Positions 44,474 through 53,882 of a stretch of 64,000 bases of DNA are shown piece after piece. Both the position numbers and the translations under genes were made by a program. Source of the DNA: Streptomyces sp. AJS327 (GTDB lineage Bacteria > Actinomycetota > Actinomycetes > Streptomycetales > Streptomycetaceae); the NCBI RefSeq assembly GCF_013450295.1, contig NZ_SKBR01000001.1, forward strand, positions 2,419,001-2,483,000, given 5' to 3'. The notes below the pieces were generated by a model. It was not told the DNA's origin, did not search any database, and saw only the letters and a list, made by a program, of their open reading frames with translations. Numbering within the stretch: the first letter of the stretch is position 1; the number at the start of each line of letters is the position of its first letter.

Positions 44474-45817
44474 ATGGACGCCCTGCCCCGGCCGGAGAGC
44501 CCGGAGAACATGGAGAGCCCCGAGCCCGGAGCGGACGGGCGGCCGATCCCCGCGGTCACCACCCAGACCAAGCGCCTCGCGCTGCTGCGCGGCCCCGACC
44601 GCTGGTGGAAGAACCCGTACGTCTGGGCCTACTCCTTCCCGGGCCGCCTCGACGTGCCGCGCCTGGAGCGGGCCCTGCGCCTGGTCGCCCGGCGCCACAG
44701 CGGCCTGCGGCTCCACTTCCTCCCGGACGCCCCGGCCGACACCGTCGGCTGCCTGCCTCCCGGGGAGGCGAGCTGGCCACTGCGCGAGATGACCGCCGGC
44801 TCCGATCCGGCGTCCGCCCAGGCCGAGGCGTACGCCTGGCTGCAACGGGAGTTCTCGCCGTACGAACGGCCGCTGCTCCGCGCCGCCGTGCTGCACCGCC
44901 CGGAGGACGACCTGTTCGGGGTGTCCGTCGAGCAGAGCATCCTCGACCACGCGGGTGCGATGGCCCTGTTCGACGACCTCACCGAGGTGTACGACGGGCT
45001 GGCCGGCCGGCCGGCCTCCGCCTTCGACGAATTGGTCACCGACGCCACGCGCTTCGCCCACGACGAGCGCGCCTGGTTCGCGACCGACGCCGCGGCCGAG
45101 GCGCTCGCCTGGTGGGACGAGCGCAACGAGGGGCTCGGCGCCTACCCCGGACTGGACCTCCCCGAGCTGGGGCGGTTCGACCCCTTCGCGCCCATCGTCT
45201 CCCACGACGTGCCGCTCTCCGCCGAGGAGACGGCCCAACTGCGGCGCTACGCACGGCGGTTGCGGATCTCGACCACCATGCTCGCGTTCGCCGCGACCGC
45301 GGTGACCCTCCGCGCCCACGGCCACTCCGGCGACGTGCGCTTCCTCTTCGCCACGTCCCGGCGGGTGTGGCCCGGCACGGAGAGGCTGGTGGGGTACTTC
45401 TCGAACCGCATGATGCTGCGGCTGCCGGTGACCGCCGGGGACACCGTCCCCTCGCTGGCGCCGACGGTGCGCACGCGGGTCCTGGACGCCCTGGACCACA
45501 GCCTGTTCAGCCACGAGGAGTACGTCCGGGCCCGGCATCCGGAGGCCTACGACCGCTACCCGGCGGGCTACGGGTACGTCAACACGGCCGTCTACGACCC
45601 CGCTCCGCGACTCGACGGACTGCCGCTCACCCGCGAGTCCCCGCCCCCCTTCCGCCAGGACTACCACCAACCGGGCCTGGCCCTGGCCCTCTTCCTGTAC
45701 GGCGACGGCCCGGCGGTCGTCAACGCGACGTGCGCGCGGGGCATGTACACCCGTGAGTTCGTCGAGGAGATCACCCGGGACTTCGCGCGGACCTGCGTCG
45801 GCAAGGGGCCGGAATGA
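44474..45817 (+). CDS. Stand-alone condensation-like NRPS protein with non-canonical active site
   Basis: A 447-residue protein of the NRPS condensation/acyltransferase fold: DVPRLERALRLVARRHSGLRLHF (core C1-C2 type), PYERPLLRAAVL, GYFSNRMMLRLPV and the C-terminal LALALFLYGD with VVNATCARGMYT. The site for H-H-x3-D-G reads E153-Q154-S-I-L-D158-H159, so both His are replaced. It may catalyse by another route or act as a docking or X-like domain. ATG 44474 has GAGGAG six bases upstream; ATG 44450 is an alternative. No A or carrier domain is attached. Belongs to the cluster by function and position. Confidence 0.82.
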   Translation: MDALPRPESPENMESPEPGADGRPIPAVTTQTKRLALLRGPDRWWKNPYVWAYSFPGRLDVPRLERALRLVARRHSGLRLHFLPDAPADTVGCLPPGEASWPLREMTAGSDPASAQAEAYAWLQREFSPYERPLLRAAVLHRPEDDLFGVSVEQSILDHAGAMALFDDLTEVYDGLAGRPASAFDELVTDATRFAHDERAWFATDAAAEALAWWDERNEGLGAYPGLDLPELGRFDPFAPIVSHDVPLSAEETAQLRRYARRLRISTTMLAFAATAVTLRAHGHSGDVRFLFATSRRVWPGTERLVGYFSNRMMLRLPVTAGDTVPSLAPTVRTRVLDALDHSLFSHEEYVRARHPEAYDRYPAGYGYVNTAVYDPAPRLDGLPLTRESPPPFRQDYHQPGLALALFLYGDGPAVVNATCARGMYTREFVEEITRDFARTCVGKGPE

Positions 45818-46218
45818 GGACGCCTCCCGCCCCGCCGTGACGCGACCGACGCCCCGCCCCCGTCAGCTCCCATCGCCGGTGACCCGAAAACGCGGAACCG
45901 CCTCCCGGTCCCCGGAATATCCGGAGAGGCCGGGAGGGGATACCGCGGGTGGCGGGGAGAACAGGAGGTTCCACCACGCGGGAGTAGGGAGTTCGGTGTA
46001 CGGAGCACTCACGACGCTGTCCGGATTTCGGGCGGACGGCGGCCGGAAACCCGCGCCAGCCCCGGAATGATCCCTGCCGAACGGTTGGGAGCGGAACGCC
46101 GGAACGATGAATACCGGGTTCTCGCGCGAGGGCCGGAGTGATCCGGTCGGCCGCCCCAGGATCACGCGTCACACGGTTCGTTGACCGCCCAGTCCTCTCC
46201 ACGTGATCGGATGTCAGT
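45818..46218. other. Intergenic with probable terminator
   Basis: CCTCCCGG (45901-45908) pairs with CCGGGAGG (45930-45937) around a loop holding a smaller CCGG-N5-CCGG stem, a probable terminator of the condensation-like gene. The AT-richer sequence from about 46080 to 46215 should hold the promoter of the next gene. No coding signal recognised. Confidence 0.5.
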
Positions 46219-47352
46219 ATGGCGAACCCCTTGCAGGTGTACTCCGCCGCGGAGTTAGCCGCCCGGCGCAGTATGAAATGGCGGGAGTACCCGCCGGACG
46301 TACTGCCGATGTGGGTGGCCGAGACCGACACCCCGCTCGCCCCACCGATCCGGGCCGCGCTGGTCGCCGCCCTGGACCGCGGCGACACCGGCTACGCGTA
46401 CCACGCGGACCTGGCCGACGCGTTCGCCGGGTTCGCCGCGCGCCGGTACGGATGGCGGCCCGACGCCGCCCACATGGTCCAGGTGCCCGATGTGCTCCAG
46501 GCCATCAGCGAGGCGATCCAGCTGGTCACCGGGGTCGGTGACGGGGTGGTGCTGGACACCCCGGCGTACCCGGCCTTCCTCAGCCACCTGCCCGCGATCG
46601 GCCGCCGCGTCGTCGGGAACCCGATGGCGAACGGCCGGATCGACCTGGCTGGGCTGGAGCGGGCCTTCGCGGGCGGGGCCCGGGCCTACCTGCTCTGCAA
46701 CCCGCACAACCCGACCGGCACCGTCGCCGACCTCGAAACCCTCCACACCATCGCCGAGTTGGCCGACCGGTACGGGGTCCGGCTGGTGGTGGACGAGATC
46801 CACGCCCCGGTCACTTATCCGGGGGTCGTGCACGTGCCGTTCGCCACGCTCGACGCCGAGGCGGCCGGCCGGGCGTTCGTCGCGGTGTCCGCGTCGAAGG
46901 CGTGGAACCTGGCCGGGCTGAAGGCCGCGCTGCTGGTCGCCGGGCCGGAAGCGGTCGCCGACCTGCGCCGGCTGCCCCCCGAACTGTGGGTGTCGGTCGG
47001 CATCCTCGGGGTGATCGCCGGCGCCGCGGCGTTCAGCGAGGGCGAACCCTGGCTGGACGGGCTGCTGGCCGCGCTGGACGAGAACCGGAAGCTGCTCGCC
47101 GTCGAGCTGGACCGGGAGCTGCCGCGGATCGGGTACCAGCCGCCGGACGCGACGTACCTGGCCTGGCTGGACTGCCAGGAGCTGGGACTCGGTGACGACC
47201 CGGCGGCCGTGTTCCTGGACCGGGGCCATGTCGCCCTGAGCCCGGGCCCGTTGTTCGGCGAGCCGGGACGTGGCTTCGTCCGGTTCAACCTCGGCACCTC
47301 CCCGGAGCGGATCCGCGAGGCGGTGGCCCGGATGGCCCGCGCGGTCGGCTGA
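46219..47352 (+). CDS. PatB/MalY-type PLP enzyme (C-S lyase or aminotransferase)
   Basis: A 377-residue fold-type I PLP protein of the MalY/PatB cystathionine beta-lyase-like subclass. LPMWVAETDTPLAPPI is the subclass N-terminal motif, CNPHNPTGTV binds the carboxylate, VVDEIHAPVTYPG carries the PLP-ring Asp, and K227 in VSASKAWNLAGLK forms the Schiff base. ATG 46219 lacks a clear ribosome site. Members cleave C-S bonds or, in secondary metabolism, process sulfur conjugates. Whether it serves the cluster is uncertain; it sits between two parts of it. Confidence 0.87.
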   Translation: MANPLQVYSAAELAARRSMKWREYPPDVLPMWVAETDTPLAPPIRAALVAALDRGDTGYAYHADLADAFAGFAARRYGWRPDAAHMVQVPDVLQAISEAIQLVTGVGDGVVLDTPAYPAFLSHLPAIGRRVVGNPMANGRIDLAGLERAFAGGARAYLLCNPHNPTGTVADLETLHTIAELADRYGVRLVVDEIHAPVTYPGVVHVPFATLDAEAAGRAFVAVSASKAWNLAGLKAALLVAGPEAVADLRRLPPELWVSVGILGVIAGAAAFSEGEPWLDGLLAALDENRKLLAVELDRELPRIGYQPPDATYLAWLDCQELGLGDDPAAVFLDRGHVALSPGPLFGEPGRGFVRFNLGTSPERIREAVARMARAVG

Positions 47353-47416
47353 GCGCGGGGCCCGTCGCGTCATCCGGGCCCCGCCGTCCGGCGGTGCGGC
47401 CCGGATGACGGGATGG

Positions 47417-48319
47417 TCAGCGGCCGTGGGTGAAGTCCGCGACGGCCTCCTCCGCCGCCCGCCGACTGAACCCGGCCAGCACCGGGTTGCGCTCCCGGTA
47501 GTGGGCCGTGGCCAGCGCGCCGACGCACAGGGCCCAGCCACGGGCCCGGGCCCAGGTGTGCTCGTCCACCGGCAGTGAGGTCCGGAACTCCGCCCGCCCC
47601 ACCGGCGACAGGAACGTCCAGGCCGCCATGACGTCGAGCGCCGGATCGCCGACGCTGAGCAGTTCCCAGTCGATGACCGCGCTCGGCAGCCCGCCGCGTA
47701 CCAGGACGTTGCCCGGATGGATGTCGCTGTGCACCCACACCGGCGCCCGCCGCCACGGAGGCACCCGGAGGGCCGACTCCCACAGCGCGGTGGCCGCCGT
47801 CACGTCGAGGACGCCGTCGAGCCGGGCGAGCGCCTCCCGCACCACCCCGTCGCGGACCGGAAGCGGCGTGCCCCGCATTCCGCTGTGCGGCCCGGCGCGG
47901 GGCCCGCCGGCGGTCGGCAGCGCCCGCAGCGCCCCGACGAACCCGGCCAGCGCCCGCCCCACGGCGGGCTCGTCCGCCACCGGGGCCGCAACCGCGTTCT
48001 CGCCCTCCAGCCATCGGCACACCAGCCAGGGCCAGGGAAACCCCTCGCCCGGGGCGCCGTGGTGGACCGGTTCGGGGACCTCCAGCGGCAGCCGGGGCGC
48101 GTGCCGTGGCAGCCAGCGCCGCTCCTTGCGGATGTGGTCCGCGGCCCATGCCGTCTGCGGCAGCCGCACCGCGAGGTCCGCGCCGAGCCGGTAGATGGTG
48201 TTGTTCACGCCAGCCGAGGCGACCCGCTCCAGCGGGAGGCCCGCCCACTGTGGCGTCTGGGCCGCCAGCAGTTGGCGCACGTGGTCCGCGCCAGGCTCGA
48301 TCCGCAGCTCATCGGGCAC
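47417..48319 (-). CDS. Aminoglycoside phosphotransferase-like kinase in the NRPS operon
   Basis: A 300-residue phosphotransferase. AGLPLERVASAGVNNTIYRLGADLAVRLP is the N-lobe; VWVHSDIHPGNVLVR holds the catalytic Asp and Mg-binding Asn, and VIDWELLSVGDPALDV the second Mg Asp. Last gene of the minus-strand operon, 21 bases after the thioesterase stop. The position favours self-resistance by phosphorylating the product, or a tailoring phosphorylation; muraymycin-type clusters have a phosphotransferase resistance gene. It is related to the protein at 36304. Confidence 0.87.
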   Translation of the reverse strand: MPDELRIEPGADHVRQLLAAQTPQWAGLPLERVASAGVNNTIYRLGADLAVRLPQTAWAADHIRKERRWLPRHAPRLPLEVPEPVHHGAPGEGFPWPWLVCRWLEGENAVAAPVADEPAVGRALAGFVGALRALPTAGGPRAGPHSGMRGTPLPVRDGVVREALARLDGVLDVTAATALWESALRVPPWRRAPVWVHSDIHPGNVLVRGGLPSAVIDWELLSVGDPALDVMAAWTFLSPVGRAEFRTSLPVDEHTWARARGWALCVGALATAHYRERNPVLAGFSRRAAEEAVADFTHGR

Positions 48320-48340
48320 TCTCGGCCGTCCTTCCGGGGG

Positions 48341-49096
48341 TCACGGACCGCCCCACCCGCCGTCCGCGGGGAGCGCGTCCAGGAACAGCTCGATCGGTGG
48401 CTCCGGCACCAGGTAGAAGTGCCCGCCGGGCCGCACGGTGTGGTGGAAGGCGCCGGTGGTCAGCTCTCCCCAGCGTTCGGCCGCGCGCGCGGTCACATGG
48501 CCGTCCTCGTCGCCGCGCACGGCGAGGATGTCGCAGCGCAGCGGGGTGCCCGGCGGGTGGCGGTAGCGCTGGAGCATCTCGAAGTCCGCGCGCAGGTACG
48601 GCAGTACCAGCTCCCGGGCCTCTTGGTCGGCCAGCAGCGCCGCGTCGGTGTGTCCCAGGGCGATCAGGGACCGCGCCGCGGCCTCCTCGTCCCACACGCG
48701 GCCCCCCGCGTGGCCGGGGTCGTGCGGCGCCCGCGCCGAGGAGACGACGAGCCGTTCGGCCCGGCGTCCGACGTGCTCCAGACGCCGGGCGGTCTCGTAC
48801 GCCACGATGGCGCCCAGGCTGTGCCCGAGCAGGACGACGGGACGGTCGAGGAGGGGGCCGAGCGCTGCGAGGGCCTCGTCCGCCGCCCCGGCGAGGTCCC
48901 CATGGCAGGGCTCGTCGAGCCGGTCCGCCCGCCCCGGGTACTGGACGGCCGCGACCTCGACCTCCGGGCGGTCGGTGGCCCAGCCGCGGAAGAAGTTCGC
49001 CGACCCCCCGGCGTGCGGGAAGCAGATCAGGCGGCGGACGGCCGCCGGGCGCGGCAGCGGCACCCGGACGACCGGGAGAGGGCGGTGCGCCGCCAT
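48341..49096 (-). CDS. Type II thioesterase (NRPS/PKS editing)
   Basis: A 251-residue alpha/beta-hydrolase of the external thioesterase class that clears misprimed carrier proteins. ICFPHAGGSANFFRGWA is the family start, S93 in GHSLGAIVAYE the nucleophile, DILAVRGDEDGHV holds the Asp and RPGGHFYLVPE the His. ATG 49096 overlaps the stop of the A-T protein by one base (TGATG), so translation is coupled. As no assembly-line protein in the window ends in a thioesterase domain, this enzyme might also take part in product release. Confidence 0.93.
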   Translation of the reverse strand: MAAHRPLPVVRVPLPRPAAVRRLICFPHAGGSANFFRGWATDRPEVEVAAVQYPGRADRLDEPCHGDLAGAADEALAALGPLLDRPVVLLGHSLGAIVAYETARRLEHVGRRAERLVVSSARAPHDPGHAGGRVWDEEAAARSLIALGHTDAALLADQEARELVLPYLRADFEMLQRYRHPPGTPLRCDILAVRGDEDGHVTARAAERWGELTTGAFHHTVRPGGHFYLVPEPPIELFLDALPADGGWGGP

Positions 49097-50898
49097 CAGC
49101 CGGCCGCCCTCGCGGCCGCCACCAGGCCGACCAGTTCGTCGAAGGAGGCGAGCCCGTACACGTCGACGAAGTCGAGGAGGACGCCGAAGCGGTGACCGAC
49201 GTCGTCGACGAGCCGGATGAGGTCGAGCGAGGTTCCCCCGGCGGAGAAGAAGTCGTGTCCGGCGTCCGCCGGCGCGCCGGTGTGCCGCCGCCACAGCTCC
49301 GCGAGCACCGCGCGGTCGTCCGCCTCCGGTTCCCCGGGATCCGTGTCCGCTTCCGAGCCCGGTCCTGGTGCCGGTCCGGGTGACCAGGTGGGGCGCCGGT
49401 CGCGGTAGCGGGCGGCCAGCGCGGCGCGGTCCACCTTTCCCGACTCCGTGAGCGGGAACCCGTCGACGGGGACCACCTCGGCCGGTACCAGGTGCCCCGG
49501 CGCCCGTTCGGCCGTCCGCGCCCTGACGGCCCGGGGATCGGCGTCCGGCGTCGTGGTCCGGACGAACACCACGACGCGCCGGTCGTGCCCCTCCCCGACC
49601 GGGACCGCCGCAGCCGCGCGCACCCGCTCGTCCGCCGCGGTCAGCGACTCCACCTCGGCCAGGTGGACGCGGAACCCGCGGACCTTGCACTCGTCGTCCT
49701 CCCGGCCGTGGAAGGCGAGGTCACCTCCGGGCAGCCGCGCGGCCCGGTCGCCGGTCCGGTAGATCCGCCCGCCGGGCACGGAGGGGTCGGGCAGGAAGCG
49801 CTCCCGGGTCCCTCCCGGATCGCCGACGTACCCGGTGGCGAGCCGGTCGCCACCCAGATAGAGGTCGCCGACCTCACCGTCCGGCACGGGGAGGCGGTCC
49901 GCGTCCAGCACCAGGCAGGTGGTTCCGGCGACCGGCGTCCCGATGGGGACCGACGGCCCGGACCCGTCCCACCGTGACAGCGGGAACGCCGTGCTCACGA
50001 CGGTGTTCTCGGTCGGTCCGTAGCAGTTGACGATCTCCAGGCCCGGGCACTCCCGCCGGGCCAGCAGCGCCTGTTCGTACGGCAGCACGTCGCCGCCGAC
50101 GATCAGCTGCCGCAGCGAGCGCAGCGCCTCCGGACGGCGCTCGACGACCAGCGCGAACACCGCCGGGGTGAGGACGGCGGTGGTGACCCGGGGATCGGTG
50201 AGCAGAGCGGCCGTCTCGTGCACCGAGCGGGAGTGACCGGGGGCGCACAGCAGCGCGGCACCGGCCAGGAGGGCCGACCAGATCTCCAGCATGGACGGGT
50301 CGAAGGTGAGGATGGTGTGCGCCAGGACGACGTCGCCGGGCGCGCGCCGGACGGGGCTGTCCCGGAGGCAGAGCGCGGTCAGGGCGCCGTGCGGGACCCC
50401 CACCGGCTTCGGGGCGCCGGTCGACCCCGAGGTGAACATGGTGTAGGCGAGGTCGTGGGCGGTGCCGGCCGGTTCGGCGACCGGGCCCCCGGCGGGGGCG
50501 AACTCCAGCAGCTCCCGGACGTGCCGGACGCCGACCGGGACGCCGGGGGGAACCGGGTGGTCCCCGGTGGCGAGCAGCAGACGCGCCCGGACGAGACCGG
50601 CCATCCGCCCGACGCGCTCCGCCGGACAGTCGGGGTCCACCGGCACAACGTGGCCGCCGGCGCGCAGGATCCCGAGCATCCCGGTGATCGTGTCGCGGTC
50701 GCCAACCCCCCGCAGGCAGACCGCGTCGCCGGACTCCACGCCCCCCGCGCGCAGCGCCCGGGCCAGCCGCGCCGACGCCTCCCACAGCTCGCCGTAGGTG
50801 GCGGTCCCGGTCGCGTCCCAGACGGCGGTCGCGTCCGCGCGCGCGGTGACCCGCCGGGCGAACGCCTCCTCCACGCGGACGAAGGTGCCGTCGCTCAT
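49096..50898 (-). CDS. NRPS protein: adenylation and peptidyl carrier domains (A-T)
   Basis: A 600-residue two-domain NRPS. A domain about 10-500: A3 FTSGSTGAPK (155-164), A5 NCYGPTEN, A7 YRTGD (380-384), A8 near GREDDECKVRGFRVHLAEVE, A10 Lys K488 (LTESGKVDRAAL). Carrier domain about 525-595 with phosphopantetheine Ser S557 (FFSAGGTSLDL). The A4 pocket begins F199-D200-P201-S-M-L204; the Asp expected to bind an alpha-amino group is present, so an amino acid is likely, but its identity is not assigned. No condensation domain: either a loading module or served in trans. Overlaps both neighbours (ATGA with the PKS gene). Confidence 0.94.
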   Translation of the reverse strand: MSDGTFVRVEEAFARRVTARADATAVWDATGTATYGELWEASARLARALRAGGVESGDAVCLRGVGDRDTITGMLGILRAGGHVVPVDPDCPAERVGRMAGLVRARLLLATGDHPVPPGVPVGVRHVRELLEFAPAGGPVAEPAGTAHDLAYTMFTSGSTGAPKPVGVPHGALTALCLRDSPVRRAPGDVVLAHTILTFDPSMLEIWSALLAGAALLCAPGHSRSVHETAALLTDPRVTTAVLTPAVFALVVERRPEALRSLRQLIVGGDVLPYEQALLARRECPGLEIVNCYGPTENTVVSTAFPLSRWDGSGPSVPIGTPVAGTTCLVLDADRLPVPDGEVGDLYLGGDRLATGYVGDPGGTRERFLPDPSVPGGRIYRTGDRAARLPGGDLAFHGREDDECKVRGFRVHLAEVESLTAADERVRAAAAVPVGEGHDRRVVVFVRTTTPDADPRAVRARTAERAPGHLVPAEVVPVDGFPLTESGKVDRAALAARYRDRRPTWSPGPAPGPGSEADTDPGEPEADDRAVLAELWRRHTGAPADAGHDFFSAGGTSLDLIRLVDDVGHRFGVLLDFVDVYGLASFDELVGLVAAARAAG

Positions 50899-53882
50899 CG
50901 CGGCTCCTTCCGGCGCGACGTCAGGGGCTGGTCCTCCAGTTCGCGGTCGGCGGCCAGCCGGGCGAGCAGACGCGCCTGCTGGCCGAGGGTCCGGGCGAGC
51001 ATGAACTCCCGCAGCGGCAGGTCGATCCCGAGCCGTCCCTCCAGACGACGGACGACGCGGATGGCCGTGAGCGAGTCGCCGCCCAGGGCGTAGAAGTCGT
51101 CGTCCGGCTCGACCGCCGGGTGACCGAGCACGTCGCGCCAGGCGGCCAGGAGCTCCTCCCACGCCGCCGGGCGCTCCTCCGTGGCCGGGTCGGCGGGCTC
51201 CGCCGACCCGGCGGACTCGGTGGGTCCGGGGGGTACGGTCCGCGCGGCGGGGGCGGCCGGTGTGCCCGCTCCGCTCGCCCGTAGCCGTACCGCGGACACG
51301 GGGAAGTGGCCGCCGCCGAAGACCGTGCCCGGCAGGCGGATCCGGCTCCCGGCGGGGGCGAAGGCGGCACGGTCCACCGGAACGCCGGTGGTCCACAGCT
51401 GGGCGAGGGCGGGCAGCGGCTCGTGCGCGCCCGTCCCCGGCAGCAGGCGCACGGCGTCCACGCCGACGCGGGTCGCGGCGGCCGACAGCGCCCCGCCGGG
51501 CCCCACCTCCAGTGCGACCGCGTCGGGGTACCGCTCCCGCAGGGCCCGCAGCCCGTCGCCGAAGCGGACGGTGTGGCGGGCCGCCTCGGCGAACACGGTC
51601 AGCGGCACCCGGGCGCCCGCCTCCACGACGGCTCCGTCCACGTTCGTGACGAAGGGGACGCGTACCCGGCCGGGCGCGCGGTCGGCCAGGTGGGCGCGGA
51701 GGGCCTCGGCCGCGGGCTCCATGGCGGCCGAGTGGAAGGCGTGGCCGGTCCGCAACACCCGGACGGGAACCGTCCCCTCCAGCCGGCGGCGGAGTTCCTC
51801 GACGGCGGCTTCCGGCCCGCTCAGCACATAGCCGTCCGGGGAGTTGACCGCGGCCAGCTCCAGGCGGGGATCGGCGGAGGTCCACCGCCCGGCCTCCGCC
51901 ACCTCGCCGGTGACGGCGAGCATCGCCCCCGGAGGGCAGCGCGACATCACCTCCGCCCGCAGGGCGACCAGCCCGGCCGCGGCCGCCGGGTCCAGCACCC
52001 CGGCGAGCGTGGCCGCGGTGATCTCTCCAAGGCTGTGCCCCGCCAGCGCGATCGGCCGCACGCCCGCCTCCGCGAGCGCCCCCGCGGCGGCGAAGCCGAC
52101 CGCGAACAGCGCGGGCTGGGCCAGCAGCGTGCCGCGCAGCTCCGCCGCGGGGAACGCCGTGTCGTACAGCGCCTCCCGCACCCGCGCGGCCCGGTCCTCC
52201 GGGAACGCGTCGAGAACGTCCTCCAGGAGTTTGCCGAACCCCTGGAGCCGCGCCGCCAACGGCGCGGCCATACCGGGCCGTTGCGCGCCCTGCCCCGGAA
52301 GCAGGAAGACCACCGGCCGGTCGCCGCCCGCTGGCGCCCGGCCCCGGGCGCGGCGCGGGCCGCCGCGCAGCGCCGCCGCGGCCTCCTCGCCGGTCGCCGC
52401 GGCGACGGCCAGCCGCTCGGGCAGGACGGCGCGCCCCACCCGCAGCGAGAACGCCGCGTCGCGGGCGTCTACGGAGCCGTCCGCCAGGGCTTCCGCGAGG
52501 CGCCCGGCGGCGGAGTCCAGGGCGGCGGGACGGACCGCCGAGAGCGTGATGATCACGGGTGAACGCCGGGGCGGCGGTGGGGCGTCGCCCACCGGGGGCG
52601 GGGGCGCCTCGACGATCACATGGGCGTTGGTGCCGCCGATCCCGAAGGAGCTGACCCCGGCGCGGCGCGGCTCCGGCCCCTCCCAGCCGCCCGGGGCCTC
52701 CGGCACGCGCAGCGGCGAACCGTCCGCGGGCAGCAGCGGGTTGAGCTGGCTGAACCCCGCCATCGCCGGAACCTCGCCGTGGCGCAGCACCATCAGCGTC
52801 CGGTGCAGTCCGGCGAGTCCCGCGGCGGCGTCGAGGTGGCCGATGTTGGCCTTCACCGAGCCGACCGCGATCTGTGCCGGGCGCACCCCGGCCTCGCGCA
52901 GCACCCCCGAGGTCGCGGACCACTCGATCGGGTCACCGACGTAGGTGCCGGTGCCGTGTGCTTCGAGGTAGCCGAGGGAACCGGCCTCCACCGCGGCCGC
53001 CCGCAGCGCCGCCCGCAGGACGGCGGCCTGCCCGCGGGGCGACGGGGCGCTGTAACCAGCCTTGTCCGGGCCGTCGTTGTTGACGGCGGACCCCAGGATG
53101 ACGCCGTGCGGCGCGGCGTCCGCGGGGGCTTCGCCGAACCGGCGCAGCACCATCGCGACCACCCCGGAGCCGCCGATCGTGCCGTTGGCGCCGGCGTCGA
53201 ACGGGCGGCAGACGCCGTCCGGCGAGACGATGCCCCCGCGCGCGTACACCGATCCGGCCTGCGGGAACCTGGCCGAGGCGGCGACCACCACCGCCTGGTC
53301 GCAGTCCCCGCTGTTCAGCGACTGCGCCGCCAGGTGCACCGCGACCAGCGAGGACGAGCAGGCCGTCGAGACGCTCATCGCGGGGCCACGCAGGCCGAGG
53401 CGGTAGGCGATACGTGTCGCCATGAAGTCGCGGCTGACCCCGGCCTCCAGGGCCTCCCTGGTCTCCGGGTCGAGGTCGTCACCGGCGAGGAGCCGGGCGA
53501 GGGAACTCTCGCTCGCCGAGGCGAAGACGGCGGTGCGCAGCGTGTCGGTCAGGGGATCGCGGCCCGCGTCCTCCAGCGCCGCCCAGGTCGCCTCCAGCAT
53601 CATGCGGTGCTGCGGGTCGATCAGTTCGGCCTCCCGGGGGCTGACGCCGAACAGCTCGGCGTCGAAGCGCTCCCCGTCCGCGACGCGGCCGCGCACCGGT
53701 ACGTAGGACGGGTCCCGGACCAGGTGGGCTGGCACCCCCGCCTCCGCGAGCGCGTCCGCGTCGAACCGGGTGGTGAGCACCGTGCCCGTGCGGACCGCAG
53801 CCCACCAGGCGCCCGGATCGGTGGGGCCGGGCAGCCGGGCGTGCACCCCGGTGATCGCGACGTCCAGCGCGCGATCCCTCAT
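50895..53882 (-). CDS. Type I PKS module: KS-AT-ACP
   Basis: A 995-residue single PKS extension module. KS about 5-425 with the triad C175 (STACSSSLVAVH), H309 (EAHGTGTYVGDPIE) and H349 (KANIGHLD). AT about 523-840 with GHSLGE (S617) and the specificity motif HAFH (714-717), indicating malonyl-CoA. ACP about 905-980 with S937 (YALGGDSLTA). No KR, DH, ER or MT domain, so the added two-carbon unit stays a beta-keto group unless handled in trans. The start overlaps the C-A-T stop (ATGA), matching an amino acid to ketide hand-over. Confidence 0.96.
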   Translation of the reverse strand: MRDRALDVAITGVHARLPGPTDPGAWWAAVRTGTVLTTRFDADALAEAGVPAHLVRDPSYVPVRGRVADGERFDAELFGVSPREAELIDPQHRMMLEATWAALEDAGRDPLTDTLRTAVFASASESSLARLLAGDDLDPETREALEAGVSRDFMATRIAYRLGLRGPAMSVSTACSSSLVAVHLAAQSLNSGDCDQAVVVAASARFPQAGSVYARGGIVSPDGVCRPFDAGANGTIGGSGVVAMVLRRFGEAPADAAPHGVILGSAVNNDGPDKAGYSAPSPRGQAAVLRAALRAAAVEAGSLGYLEAHGTGTYVGDPIEWSATSGVLREAGVRPAQIAVGSVKANIGHLDAAAGLAGLHRTLMVLRHGEVPAMAGFSQLNPLLPADGSPLRVPEAPGGWEGPEPRRAGVSSFGIGGTNAHVIVEAPPPPVGDAPPPPRRSPVIITLSAVRPAALDSAAGRLAEALADGSVDARDAAFSLRVGRAVLPERLAVAAATGEEAAAALRGGPRRARGRAPAGGDRPVVFLLPGQGAQRPGMAAPLAARLQGFGKLLEDVLDAFPEDRAARVREALYDTAFPAAELRGTLLAQPALFAVGFAAAGALAEAGVRPIALAGHSLGEITAATLAGVLDPAAAAGLVALRAEVMSRCPPGAMLAVTGEVAEAGRWTSADPRLELAAVNSPDGYVLSGPEAAVEELRRRLEGTVPVRVLRTGHAFHSAAMEPAAEALRAHLADRAPGRVRVPFVTNVDGAVVEAGARVPLTVFAEAARHTVRFGDGLRALRERYPDAVALEVGPGGALSAAATRVGVDAVRLLPGTGAHEPLPALAQLWTTGVPVDRAAFAPAGSRIRLPGTVFGGGHFPVSAVRLRASGAGTPAAPAARTVPPGPTESAGSAEPADPATEERPAAWEELLAAWRDVLGHPAVEPDDDFYALGGDSLTAIRVVRRLEGRLGIDLPLREFMLARTLGQQARLLARLAADRELEDQPLTSRRKEPR

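Noticed and set aside
49096..52923. A 1275-codon open frame on the minus strand
   Set aside because: The first half is the wrong frame of the PKS gene; the A-T protein starts at 50898 with an ATGA overlap.
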